A DNA stretch of 64,000 nt, from positions 1,294,501 to 1,358,500 of the forward strand of contig JAUCBN010000016.1 in assembly GCA_035048815.1 (NCBI GenBank), read 5' to 3'. This document shows, piece after piece, positions 23,640 to 35,500 of this stretch. This stretch comes from Abelmoschus esculentus (taxonomy: Eukaryota; Streptophyta; Magnoliopsida; Malvales; Malvaceae). Under the pieces are notes generated by a model. The model ran no database searches and was not told where the DNA came from. It was given only the letters and a program-made list of their open reading frames with translations. Every line of letters begins with the position of its first letter. Position 1 is the first letter of the stretch. The position numbers were made by a program, and so were the translations under genes.

Positions 23640-24792
23640 TCTCCTTCTTCCCATCCGGAACTAGCTGAGGAAGGGGCTATCGAAATTGTTATAATCAAAA
23701 CAACTGGTGTTAAAATACTGAGTTAGCCACTTGCAGACATTGGCGGGAAGGGCTTGTTCACAAAAGAAATAGATGAGGCTTTGATAAATGGTGATATTGA
23801 CATTGCTGTCCACTTGATGAAAGACGTTCCTACTTGTTTACCGGATAAGACGATTCTAGCTTGCAACCTTCCGCGTGAGGATGTTCGTGATGCATTTATT
23901 TCCTTAAGTGCATCTTCCTTGGCTGAGCTTCCTGCTGGCAGTGTTATTGGTACTGCATCACTTAGAAGAAAGTCACAACTGCTTCATAGATACCCATCGC
24001 TTAAGGTAAGTTACTGTATTTTAAATGTCATTGTTGTAACTGTGATGAACAAATGATGTTGTATTAGAATTTGAACAGACAAAATTGATTTTGTTAAATT
24101 AGAATAGAAATGAGTCAGAACTAAACTTCAAAAGCTTGAAGTATATAGTGTTGTACAACAAGAGCTGCTGGTGCAAGAATCTTTTATCTCATACAATATG
24201 GAAAGTTTATATCATTGGTTCGGACGCCCGTCCTATGTTTCTCCATTGATCTATTTCTTCTCCGTCCGATTTACTCTTTTTTATTTGTTTTATGGAAATC
24301 TATTACATTGATCCATTTGGTTCTAATGTATAGGCTAAGTACCTAGCTAGCTTCATTCAACCATGAGGAAACACAACTGACACTGGCAGTTGCATGCGAA
24401 AGGGCCTTTCTGGAAACATTGGACGGGTCTTGCCGCACACCAGTCGCCGGCTATGCTTCCAAAGATGAAGATGGTAACTGCCTCTTTAAAGGACTGGTAG
24501 CTTCTCCCGATGGAACACGCGGTATGATCACTGCACTCAAAACATCTCCTTAGTTTCTAATTATCTTTTCTTGCTATGTGAAAGCTTGTTTCACCCCTTT
24601 AACTGCCATTTCTTCTCCATCCATCCATCCATCCATCCATACATCCATCCATCCATACATACATACATACATATTTCAGTGCTTGAAACATCTAGAAAAG
24701 GTGCATATGATTATGAAGATATGGTTTTGATGGGGAAGGATGCTGGCAAAGAGCTTCTCTCTAGGGCAGGTCCAGTTTTTTTTGATTTTTGA
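23640..24792 (+). pseudogene. HEMC: Porphobilinogen deaminase (hydroxymethylbilane synthase) pseudogene
   Basis: Clear fragments of the plastid tetrapyrrole enzyme: HPELAEEGAIEIVIIKTTG, ADIGGKGLFTKEIDEAL, DVPTCLPDKTILACNLPRED, GTASLRRKSQLLHRYPSLK (to about 24005), then HEETQLTLAVACERAFLETL and DGSCRTPVAGYASKDEDG (24334-24521) and VLETSRKGAYDYEDMVLMGK (24680-24792). The conserved cofactor-attachment cysteine context (GSCRTP) is present. Lesions: no transit peptide or first exon; an in-frame TAG at 23724-23726 just before PLADIGG; Ser to Leu in the usual HSMKDVP, here HLMKDVP; the roughly 65-codon segment carrying the ENFRGNVQTR region is absent between 24005 and 24334; and a 4-bp tandem duplication TTCATTCA at 24352-24359 shifts the frame. 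Introns are partly kept, so it arose by genomic duplication, not retroposition. Confidence 0.9.
24617..24674. repeat. CATC/CATA tetranucleotide microsatellite
   Basis: About 14 tandem units of CATC, with several CATA variants, in the last intron of the HEMC pseudogene, ending just before the acceptor ATATTTCAG at 24671-24679. Confidence 0.95.
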
Positions 24793-25311
24793 GTAACTTA
24801 ACAATAACATGAGCTAAAAGAGTAAAGCTCAAGGCTTCTGGGTTTAACTTCCAAGTATTTGTGTCTTGAGTCTTTGTTTGTTGTAATTCTAGGGTTAGCT
24901 TGTATGTTTTTTTTCTTCATTTTTTTGATTATTGTATGATTAATTTTGAACTATGTCATTCTTTTGTTACAAGTTAATGATTTAAAAATTAATTTGATTA
25001 AAATTAATAATTCCTTTTGAAGTTAAATTGTATTTGATTTATTGAATAACATTACAAATTTTATCTATACAATAAAGAATAAAAATATATATATATTAAT
25101 GTCATGTTTAGTTAAAAAAATATATTTAAATTAAAATCTTATTGTTATAAATAATTATAATTAAATTTAAATATAAATTCAAACAAATATATTTGGGATA
25201 AAAAGTTCTAATATAAGTTGAATGATTTCAGTTTGGTGGAATAATTACTCTGGTTTACCATCAAATTTTAGAGAATTGTTTATAATTGTGGTTTTCTATT
25301 TAATATCAAGT
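24793..25311. other. Intergenic AT-rich
   Basis: AT-rich DNA between the HEMC pseudogene and the tRNA gene. Nothing recognisable. Confidence 0.5.
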
Positions 25312-25384
25312 TCCGTTGTAGTCTAGTTGGTCAGGATATTCGGCTCTTACCCGAAAGACCCGGGTTCAAGTCCCGGCAACGGAA
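25312..25384 (+). tRNA. tRNA with Glu-type body and CTT anticodon (tRNA-Lys-CTT by anticodon, possibly a pseudogene)
   Basis: A full cloverleaf folds: acceptor arms TCCGTTG and CAACGGA with discriminator A, a D-arm around GTCTAGTTGGTCAGGAT, anticodon stem TTCGG (25339-25343) with CCGAA (25351-25355), and a T-arm CCGGG-TTCAAGT-CCCGG. The anticodon loop is CTCTTAC, which places CTT at 25346-25348. From memory, plant tRNA-Glu-CTC genes have nearly the same sequence with loop CTCTCAC. This copy therefore looks like tRNA-Glu-CTC with a C-to-T change at anticodon position 36, plus a compensated stem pair (C-G to T-A). A T4 run at 25389-25392 could serve as the Pol III terminator. The B-box reads GGTTCAAGTCC. 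Confidence 0.8.
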
Positions 25385-26199
25385 GTTGTTTTGAGTTTTA
25401 TACAATTTTAGTCAACTATTTTTCACTTTTACTTCCTTTTAAGATGGTAATTTCCTCATTCACTATTATTTTTACTATACGTTTTAACATTTCTGAAACG
25501 CTTTAAGTTTCTTCCGTACACACGTTGGTCATTTTTAGGATGACAGCGAGACGGGGTAAATTTTTATCGCATTGATCTAATTTTTAAAAATAAAATAATA
25601 TATCAAAATATAATCCGTCCTAATTTTTAATATATCTTATTTCAATCTAACATAACAAAAGATATAATTTGACTTTGACTTATCCCAATCATTTTAATAA
25701 AAAAATCATATTTGATTTAATCTGATCCAATATAAAAAATATATAATATATTAAATTATATTAAAATAAATATTTTAAATCTTAAATCCGACCCAAAAAC
25801 TTTAACCACTCATCTGCTTATCCCAAAATACGATTTTAATACTAAAACCCGTACGAACAAATTGGATATTACTGCCATCCTTTATTTTTTTTCATTAAAT
25901 AAAAAGAATAAAGAGGATAATTTCCTTTGAAGAAACTCTTGATTCCGCGCATCTTATTTCATCTGTTGAATAAAGAGAGAAACAGAATAATTTCCTTTCA
26001 AGAAACTCTTGATTCCATCTGCTGCATTTAAAACGCTCTCGAGTTTAATTTCATATACTACAACTCTACTTAATGTAATTAACTAGTGCGAGAATCAAAG
26101 CCTCTTAAGAGTCATTTCAAGTGTTTAAGTACGCGGCAACTTTCCAGTCATTAGTGGTACGCGGTGGTTGAGTGAAAGAGGTTTCAACAGAGGTTAACC
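25385..26199. other. Intergenic with a 70-bp tandem duplication
   Basis: AT-rich. A unit with the core ATAATTTCCTTT, then AAGAAACTCTTGATTCC, occurs at 25917 and again at 25987 (period 70 bp), within about 300 bp upstream of the X8 gene. No gene. Confidence 0.6.
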
Positions 26200-26980
26200 A
26201 TGACAATGGCAGCTTTACTTCTCAACTGCTCCATCTTATTAATGGCGGCAACGGTCTGTTGTCTTCTCGGTATGTTTCTTTTCATGTTTGCTTGCGTTGT
26301 CTCCTCTTGTTTCTTGTTATGAAACTGATAATTACGTTTCTTAAATTTAAATGGTAGTCCCGACGACGGGAACGTCGGTGCAGGAGAAGGCGGATGCGGC
26401 GATTCCGGTGACGACCCTTTCACCTCCGGAAGGGAACACGACATTCCTCGACGGCATAACATGGTGCGTGGCACGACCCGGGGTCTCCCAGATCGACTTG
26501 CAGAACGCACTGGACTGGGCGTGCGGGCTGGGAATGGCCGATTGCGGTGCAATCCAGGAGGCAGGAGAATGCTACGAGCCCGACACGCTCGTTTCTCACG
26601 CCTCCTATGCATTCAACAGTTACTACCAACAGAACGGCAACTCCGACATCGCTTGCAACTTCGGAGGAACCGCCGCCCTGACGAAACACGACCCCAGTAA
26701 ACCCCCATTTCCTTATATTTTTACCTCCGTTATATAGAATAACAGCATTCATTCCCTGTTCATCTTTACTTTTGTAGGTTATGGAAAGTGTCTCTATGCT
26801 GCACCAGGGTAATGTTCACCGTCTTCGGCTCAGACATATTTGGTTTTCGTTTTAATGGTTTATTTATGTTTCTGCAGATCTGTTAGGTCGGCGGCACCTC
26901 CTCTGTCGGAGTATAAACCGAGCATTTTGTGGTGGGAACTTGTGGGTGTTTTAATACTGCTTTTGTACAAGGGAAGCTGA
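26200..26980 (+). CDS. X8-domain, PDCB-like (plasmodesmata callose-binding) protein
   Basis: Four exons: 26200-26269, 26358-26696, 26778-26808, 26878-26980; 543 nt, 180 aa. The first exon encodes a hydrophobic signal peptide (MTMAALLLNCSILLMAATVC). A short linker precedes the X8 (CBM43) domain at about residues 50-135, with six cysteines in the expected order: TWCVARPG, DWACG, ADCGAI, GECYEP, IACNFGG, GKCLY, and the characteristic SHASYAFNSYYQ. The domain binds beta-1,3-glucan (callose). The tail ends in a hydrophobic run (VGVLILLLY) compatible with GPI-anchor processing, although the linker is short. Non-catalytic X8 proteins with a GPI signal act at the plasmodesmal neck. The glucosidase catalytic domain of the related endo-1,3-beta-glucanases is absent. 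Which PDCB member it is cannot be decided. Confidence 0.9.
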
Positions 26981-28195
26981 TGTTTATGTTGGTGGTTTCA
27001 GTTTCGAGCTTGCTTAAGAATTATGTAATAAATATATATTAAGCCTGTTTTAAGTGTTGTCTGATTCCTATCTTTGTAATTGGTTTTGGAATCTAATATT
27101 CTAGATCACTGCTTTATTCATCCATAAATCATTTTTTTCATTTTTAAATTTTTTGAACACCATTAAATATGATTATTTATAATATTAATCGATTCGTACC
27201 TACGATTTATGGAATAATTAAATGAATAAATGGATGGTTTTATTAGCTATTTGGAGCAAACCCCAAGTTAAGGGAACTAGCCAACACGGGGTGAATCTTT
27301 AAAGAATAGATGTAGAGTTGGGCCATAAAAAAAAAAATTATTATATGAACCATGTTCATCACGTCTATGATATAATTAATCAGAATCGTTGATCTTAGTT
27401 TTTTTTAAGTAAATCATCACATTTTTTTATATGAATTTAGTAAATAGATAACTATTGAGTGATTATCTAAAAATCAACGATCCTAATGGTTTAAACCTCC
27501 GTAAGAAGTGACAGTAGGGACCACAATTTCACAGTATTGTGTTGTGTCTTGGAGTGATATGCTTTGTCATCTTTTTGAGTCTTTTGCCTGGGGCAGTGTA
27601 CTTAGCAGTTTGGGTTGCTGTCATTTGTCAATGGCGTGAGGTTGAAATGATGACGAGTCTAAATTATGTACAGTCACTTTCTGCAGTATACACATTTCAC
27701 TCTCTAATATTTTTGAAAAATATTTTTAGAGTTAAAAATAATATAAAATAGGAAACGGAGTTAAAAGTGATATATCTAGAATGTAAGCTCTCAATGTATT
27801 CACTAAAGAAACACATGGATATGAATATTCAGTATTCCGTATTAAATTCATATTCTAATTTAATATCAGACAATGATTGGACAGTAATGTATCTGAAACA
27901 TACGATGAAGAAGAAGTGGAACCAGATATTACACAAAGTACATACATACAGATATGAATCCAAATAAACTACGATAAGTGTATCATTGGACTTCATTGGT
28001 TTTTCTTATTGTCCATTTTCTGTATCTGTATAAGAAACTCATCAAAGATCACTAGCAATGGCGGACTCACAACTTGCGCAGTCAAAAATTGGTAATATAT
28101 GCAGGCGAGGGAACATAGTTGAATCACATGCCTCTTTGTTTTTACGGTATCGGTTTCGGAAATCCGTCGAGTATGTGCAGGCGAGGGAATGTAGT
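26981..28195. other. Intergenic; 3' UTRs of the flanking convergent genes
   Basis: A likely poly(A) signal AATAAATATA lies near 27027, after the X8 gene. The rest is AT-rich. A hydrophobic frame without an ATG at 27539-27751 has no support. 28040-28195 is the 3' flank of the LysM gene and contains a duplicate of its gene end. Confidence 0.5.
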
Positions 28196-28252
28196 TTAAT
28201 CAAGTGCTGCTTTGTTTTTACGAGCAGATATCGGTTTTGGCAATCCATCGAA
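28101..28252. repeat. Tandem duplication of the LysM gene 3' end, 76-bp period
   Basis: Two diverged direct copies, starting GCAGGCGAGGGAA at 28101 and again at 28177, each followed by a TTTGTTTTTACG block and TATCGGTTT(C/T)GG with a terminal AATCC(G/A)TCGA. The second copy holds the last codons and stop of the minus-strand LysM CDS; the first lies in its 3' flank. The second copy has about 6 extra bases (AGCAGA). Confidence 0.8.
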
Positions 28253-30272
28253 TATAGGCTTTGCAATGCTTACCGTTGAAAGTGCTTGTAAATCGGGCTT
28301 CAAGTTCCATTTGGATGTTGCCCACAGGGAGGACAAGCTACCGTTGTCTTGATCTTGCAAACTCGATGTGCTCAATGACTTCCTCACTGCAGCAAACCCG
28401 TCGACCACGTAACCATCTCCGAGACCTGTTGGTGTGCTGTTGATCCCAAATAGCTCAGCATCGCCTCCTATATTAGTGCGGCTAACTGCTTTGGATCTCT
28501 GTGCCAAGCCTTTTGCTGTTATCGTTGAAAATCCTCCGTTGTTGTTATCCTCTTTCAATAGCTTCTCAGGGGCACGGGCAGTGAAGTCGACCTCGGATTT
28601 CTGCCGTCTTCTTATCAGTTTCTCATTTGATTTATCTGGGTCACTGTCTTTAGCATCTCCAGCGGAAAGGATATCAGGAGTGATTTCACCGTTCTCGTCA
28701 TAAAATCCATCGGTCACGCTTCTGCACTTCCGTTGAAGCCTCAAAGGTGGATTGGAGTTAGAGGAGAGTTTGAGTGATGGACCATCCTCTAGATAACGAG
28801 ATTCTCCTTTCCTGTATACAGCCATCTCAAAACCTTCAGATGGCACACTTTTTTGTGATGGTTTAAGGCCATAGTAACCTTGTAACGAGCTCATTGCTGG
28901 GGAGACCCTTCGAGGAGGAGTCTTCATTCTTGATGGCTGGAATGAGTCACGCCAACCAGGAGGCAAATATGGACCTGAGTTTTTGTTGCCACTGCTTTCT
29001 CTGCAAAGAGTTACAAAATGAGCTTAATTGAAAAACAAAAAATACCGAATAAGAGCCACAGAGACCGGAGATGCATCTTGCAGGATTTCAAAGGTGAGAG
29101 AAATTAGAAAGAACTTCACAAATACTCGAAGAACTCATTGAAACAACAACGATCATCAATTTCTTAGAAAACCAACTTCTCTGATAAACATGTCTAGTAT
29201 GACGAGTGTCACGCCTAAAGGATTAATACAATCACAATCATGTCCCAGAAAAAAGAATTTACATATCCATCAACAAAGGAAGAATCCGAGTATGCATTCA
29301 TAAGCTTGATAAGAGAGACATTAATTTACACTTTGCACCTCATTGCTACCTATCCCATAATTATTACAGCATCACATAAAAGCTCCGAATCCTATTGCAG
29401 AGACTTGAGAGGAAATAATGCCTGCTCGATGCAGAGAGCCAACACCGAACCACTTAAAACTCGACCTGAGATGTCAAGGCATATTCACAAGAAGACATAC
29501 CATAAAGCACAACCTAATGGCTGCTACAAACAAACCCATCTTTCCTCGAGATTTGAATTTCTTGAAAAACTCTTCCAAATTACACTGTTCTGTTATGAGG
29601 CTTAACACACACAGGTGCCGATATGAATGTGTGTATAGCATATTAGCATTAGCAACCATCTTTAACACGGAAGTGAAGATAACTTAAAGCCAAATTCACA
29701 AGTGAAAGAGGGAAATAGCATTGGCAACAAGAAAGATATAATACCCTGTTGTTTCGGAACCATTCGACAAGCAAGGCGAAGGCGGATGCCGACCAGGTAA
29801 AGGGATCTGAAGCGTCTTAAGAGCAAACATTTGAAGATCAGTAACCAGACCATTCATCTTCTTTATGTCAGCTACCTAATCATTCCAAACCCATAACAAC
29901 AACAATTTAGCAACAAACCATAATCAGTAACAATAAAACACTAAAAAAACGGGATATAACTTCTAGGTTAACACTGGTAAATTTCCTAACTAACTTTCTA
30001 AAACTACACAAGCAAGTCCATTTATACAAGGATGAACAGAGTTTATAAGTTACCTCAACGCCGTACTTGATGGCGACTCCGGCAAGGGTATCGAACCGGG
30101 AAACTGGATGCTCGATTGAACCAGCACCGGGCAACGAAGAAGAGGGTAAAGTTTGAGACTTTTCATTCTCCGGAACACTGTAATCATTGCAAAACACGCT
30201 ATATTTCCCATTCGTATGACAACTGTAGTTCCCATTGCCAATGCTATACCGCCTCTCCCTTTCCATCTGCAT
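28196..30272 (-). CDS. LysM domain-containing protein
   Basis: Three exons: 30054-30272, 29745-29875, 28196-29000; 1155 nt, 384 aa. The start is the ATG at 30270-30272; a second ATG two codons later (30264-30266) is equally possible. The single LysM domain is split across exons 1 and 2, about residues 54-98: HPVSRFDTLAGVAIKYGVEV, then ADIKKMNGLVTDLQMFALKT and LQIPLP. No signal peptide or transmembrane helix is visible, unlike the chitin-receptor LysM kinases, so this belongs to the plant cytosolic/nuclear LysM group of unknown function. The C-terminal 270 residues are Ser/Lys-rich and probably disordered. The function is not established; LysM domains bind N-acetylglucosamine glycans elsewhere. 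Confidence 0.9.
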
Positions 30273-32508
30273 AACCAGCCTCCTAAAAAATCCCCAATTT
30301 ATTTACCCTAATTTCATCAATCCCCCACTACTAGAACTTCGATTCTCCTTCCTTTTTTTCGATTAAATCGAAAATCAACGACCCCAGAGTATCAAAAAGA
30401 GAGAATCCTGACGATTTTCCACCGATCGAATCGAATCTAAATGGAATTTGAAAAATTACGAAATCGAACTTAAGAAAAGTAACTAAAAGGGGGGAAATAC
30501 GGCTGTGTATTTTTCCCTCAAACAAAAGAAGTATAGATCCAAAGAGAAATGAAGTGAGAAAGTTGATCAAATGGATAGAAACTTGAAAGATCAAAGATCT
30601 CTGGGTTTTCAATATTTTTTAGGATTAAAAAGCAAAGGAAAAAGGGTTAAGCTTAAATGAGTTGTTATTATTGGCTGGCGTAGTTCGTATTACCGTGGGA
30701 ATGCTCCCACCGTAACCCTCCCTCCCGTTTTACCAGCTTGGCTAACCCCCTTTGTCGGTCGGTACTCGGTTCGGTTGTTTATTTATTTTTCGTCCTTTTT
30801 CTTCTTTAAAAATAAAATAAATTACGTTTTTTTCTTAATAAAATACTAAGTTTCATAGAATAACCAACGTGTCTATAATCAAATTTTATTCGTTTCATTC
30901 ATTTTTCTAATTAAAATTAAAAATATTATTAAAGATAAAATATTTTATTTTAGATATTATAACAGTTAAAGGGTTAATTTTATTTAAATTTTGAATCAAA
31001 TTGTATAAAATAATTATTATCATTTTTAATTTAATCCATTCATAATAAGAAGTTATATGTAATTTTTTCTTTAAAATTACGTGATTTGAAATTGAATAAT
31101 TTATTTATATTATATAATTAAAAATTAAAATTAATAAATATATATTTATTAAAGATGATTCTATCAATTAAATTATTTTATTTACAACATAAAAATTTAA
31201 AATCTTAATATTATTTAAAAAATCTATACTTTTATTCTACTAAATAAATCGTTGTTAGTAAATAAATTCTAAGATCTTAAGCCTCATAACACGACAAGTA
31301 GCCTGAGAAATCTTGAAAAAAGGATCACATATGTTTGGTGTTACAAAGCTTAAGAAAACGAAACATGACACTTTAAAGGGAAAAGATATATAAAAAATTA
31401 AATTTATATTTTAAATAAATTCTGGTATAAAAAATATAATCTCTATTTAATTAGAAAAATTATAAATTTACATCAGCGTATTAAAATGATATATAAAAAA
31501 TTAAATTTATATTTTAAATAATTATATATTTTTAGATTTAAATAAGTAATATTTTATCGTTATTTTATATTTTTTTAGGTCATGATGTGATATTGTTGAA
31601 TGGTCCAGTAGAAATTAACATTACTTTAAAGAGACCCAAATTTAAAGAATTTATTTATACGATGTATGTTTTTTTAAATGAACAAAATAACATGAACATT
31701 TATTGATTTAACTGACTTCTAATATTTATTATTCCTAAAATAGCGTTGTTGAAAGAGGTTTCTAAAATAATTTTAAACATGTTTAAGGTGATAATACCCC
31801 TGCAATTTTAACCTCAAACCAAACTTTATATCCCTTAATTTTTAGGAAGCAAGAGGGAATATCTAAATCATAAAAAGTTGGTTTAATAAACTTAACTGAT
31901 AAACGGACTCACGTAAACTCGATTCAGTCAAGTCAATTAAAAAAATTAAGTCGATCAGTTAGTCGGTTATAGTACGAGTTTGGTCATTTCTTTGGTGTTT
32001 TAACCGAATCGACCAATTGTTCGCCCTAAATTTCATGCATTAAAGGGTCATGCCACATAGAATTTTAAAAAAAATTCTGAGTAACATGGTATGATATTGT
32101 ACTTCCTTGAATGGATTTTCACTTGACATACAATGACCGATCTAGAAATTTACAGAAACCTAATGGAAAGAGTAAATGCATAACCACATTGATCAAAAGG
32201 AAAAGCAAAGACAAGAAAAATATAATCACAATGATGGGAATCCTTTTTCCCTCTTAATATCATCACCAAGAAAGTAACTTAAATCAGCTATACAAAATTG
32301 CATACATTGTTGAACACCTGCAGAAGATGAAATGCAGATGCCATTAATTTTGGTATGCTAACTCCGGTTTTCTACGGCAAAATGTTTACCATGAACTTGT
32401 GAATTTAGTTTTCTAGGTGAAACACTTCGAGACGAAATGTCAGAATATGTGATGTATAGGGTATTAATAGATGATAATCGAGTTGATTACCATGTATGGA
32501 TAACAGCT
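30273..32508. other. Intergenic, LysM promoter side and HCF136 3' flank
   Basis: 30273-30700 is the 5' UTR and promoter side of the LysM gene. Then comes about 1.5 kb of very AT-rich DNA. A 32-bp unit with the core AAAAAATTAAATTTATATTT occurs near 31390 and 31492. 32090-32508 is probably the HCF136 3' UTR. No coding region. Confidence 0.5.
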
Positions 32509-35500
32509 TTATCCGAGATACCGGAGCAAGACACCGTCATTACCCAGCACAAATCCTTTCTTGTCATTAATAAACCTGCATAGAAGATTAACAAATCAGT
32601 TGCATTAAAAGAAAAGAAAAAAGGTTTATGGAAAATTAAGGAATAGGAAAGTTGACATGGCTTATGTTTTTCGGTTTCTTTTGGTAGTAATTCAGTATGG
32701 ACAATACGTGCTGAGGTAGGTGTTTAACTGTAAGCTTAATCTGAGAATAATGCTCATCTATGTTATTCAGACTATTTTTTTTAAATCCCACACATTCATG
32801 TGCATGACCATGGAGGTATGATCCTCTAAATATAGATAAAAGGAACCAAGTAGTCTAGCTTTTAGTAAGATTAGACTCACTTCACCGAGTATAGATTAGC
32901 AGCAATACTATCGGCTGCCTTGTCACGGGTCCAACTCTTCCCACCATTGGTAGTTCTCAACAAAACCCCACTTCCCCCTGCTGCCCAAGCTTCATCCTAT
33001 ACAATCATAGTTAGGGTAGTATGCAATTTGGAAATATAAAAGGGTAAAAGGAAAAGCCTATACCACTATAGAAAAAATCCTTAGAATATAATTTGATCGC
33101 ATCCTCGCGAGAAAATGCTAAGGTAATATTCATGTAATCTGTAAGACGGGATATTGAACACGATGCTATCGTCTTGATATGCACATGTAAGTTTATCCGG
33201 TAAGTATTAATGTTGTATTTAATGTAAGTTTAGTAGTAAATAGTTTTATTTGATGTCTACTTCCTAGGAGAACTAGAGTTAGAAGTATTTTGTAGGTAGG
33301 ACTCCTGATTATACCATAAGTCCTATTCTATGGTCATTAATAGTCTGTAACCTATGTAATTTAAAAGTAACCGAAATCAGAATAGAATTTTGTTTCTCTT
33401 CACATATCATGTGCTAAATCAGTAATTTCCATATCAACTTGGGCATGCCAGCATATATGTGCATATACACGCATGGCATATGCAACATGCATGTGAATTG
33501 CATGGGCATGTTTCAACATTAGGATTACATATCTAACACGTGAAATGGATGCTGCAATTGCTCATCCAGGTTTCTTTGAAGCTACACTGTAGAATTAGAT
33601 AAAAAAAATTGTGGCAAAATATCTAAGGATGTATCAGTTACCCCTGATCGATAACCAACATCAAGAATGCCAAAGCCACGACTTTGTACCGGAACTTCTT
33701 CAAAATCTTCTGTTATCTGGAACATCAGAAATTAAAATGAACAGAAAGAACAAGGAAAAATAGGTATTAGTGCCAATTTAAAAAACATGAATCAAACAAG
33801 ACAACAGAGCTTGTATTCAGTTAGTCATGGTTATTCCATCTTTTGGTCCATCAAGTTTGGTGGATATCATAATCACATCCTTTAGAAGCAAATCCAGCTA
33901 GTTTTTCAGTGTCCTTAATGCTGTTTAGTATGGAAAACCTTCAATAATTAGCTACGGGTTCAGCCTTCCGGAAGTTGACAAAATTTTCAAATAAAACTAT
34001 TTTTCCCACACTAAATGGGGGAGTTTTTATGAAATTGTCTCTTCGTAGGCTAAATGAGGGGAAATTATCACTTTTATTACCCCTGTGCCTTTGCTAAGAA
34101 AAAGTCCTCCTCCACGGACAAGGAGCCAAAGACCACCATCGGCCCTCCACCCCATGTTCTGTATTCTTCTTGCAATTGCTCTATTATGGGGTTGCCAGAA
34201 TGGCTGTAAATTATAAAAGTGAGTACTCATAAGTATGCTACATATGGTTAATTGAAAAACGGAATAAGAATTAGCAACAACGCACATTATGACCAAATTC
34301 TTCTGTTACAAAAATGTTGGCCACTACCATGAGCATACTTATAGAAGCATGAGGAACGAGTAAGATGATGCAATGGTTTCCATAAGTGCCTGAGAACATA
34401 TTGAAGCATGTATGTTTCAACTTTTAACAATATTGGTCATGAGGAAGCATTCTCCTGTTGCTTTTTTTTTTTCAACGTAGCAATAATATTTTATGCTTCT
34501 TTGCATATATAATAGGATTGTATGAAGATCTCAAAAGAGAGGCAACTCCCACGAATCATCTGAAAACTAAACAGAAGGAGTTATACCTGTCCAGGTTCCC
34601 ATGTAAGATAAAAGTTACCACGGCTTGAGACAGCCACATACCGCCCATCTGGAGAGCGATTCACAGTGTTAAAAGTTCCTGTGTAATAACTTGCCCCACT
34701 GATACCACTAGAAACTGTTCTGCAGAAGTAACGGAGCAATGTAAGTAGTTTCTCCTGCAGACAATGAATAATCTTATGGAAGTTCTTCAAAGAAAGGGTA
34801 TATCGCCTACTTAATTTCACGGAAGTCCTTTTTGTTTAAGGATGTTCCTACTTAATTTCACGGCAATCCTATTTGTTTAAGGATGTTCACATCCTTTAGT
34901 GCATTGCTCCATTTAAAGGTGCACCATAATACTATGCTAAACTTGAATGAGCACATCAGTATAATGATGAACATTAAGACTTTGCTTGGTTGGGAGGAAA
35001 GTGGAAGGAAATAAAACTAGAGGGAAGATCATTTTCAATGACCATGGGTAAAAATGAATTATCCCACAATTTTAAGGAAAAGAAAGAGAGAAAATGTGGG
35101 AGAGGTGTGAATTAGTTCAAAATATGATTTTTTAAATATAATTTTCTTTCCATTTTCCCATCATTCCTACCAAGCACATTAATGGAAAGAAAAAAATAAT
35201 AATTTTTCATCTTTCCACTTTTCTACCCATTTAATTTTCCATCCTTTCAATTTTCTTCAAGCAAAGCCTAAAACAATGGCCATATCTATTTATTTATACT
35301 ATAAATTCCTCTACAATAAAGCTATTCTGAACAGCCATTGCACTTCAACTACAGACACATACCTATTCAGAGTAGCCGAGACAGTCTCTTGAACAGCAGC
35401 TCTCCAGTTATAGCCCCTGTTTGATGTAACATATATTGCTCCCTGGTCAGTCACCATTTCTGCACTCTTCTCACCAGTTGCCTGTATATATACCTGCACA

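Noticed and set aside
26184..26752. Long minus-strand frames opposite the X8 gene
   Set aside because: They are shadows of a GC-richer real exon; the plus strand has the X8 cysteines and correct splice phases.
27539..27751. Hydrophobic 70-aa open frame on the plus strand
   Set aside because: It starts without an ATG, has no splice signals giving a longer protein, no recognisable family, and lies in AT-rich intergenic DNA.
29240..29687. Two overlapping plus-strand open frames
   Set aside because: They lie inside the second LysM intron, antisense, with no domain and no RNY codon pattern.
33210..33402. Possible solo LTR in an HCF136 intron (TGTTGT...TTCACA)
   Set aside because: The ends look LTR-like, but the 5-bp flanks do not match and no second copy is in the window, so it was not called.
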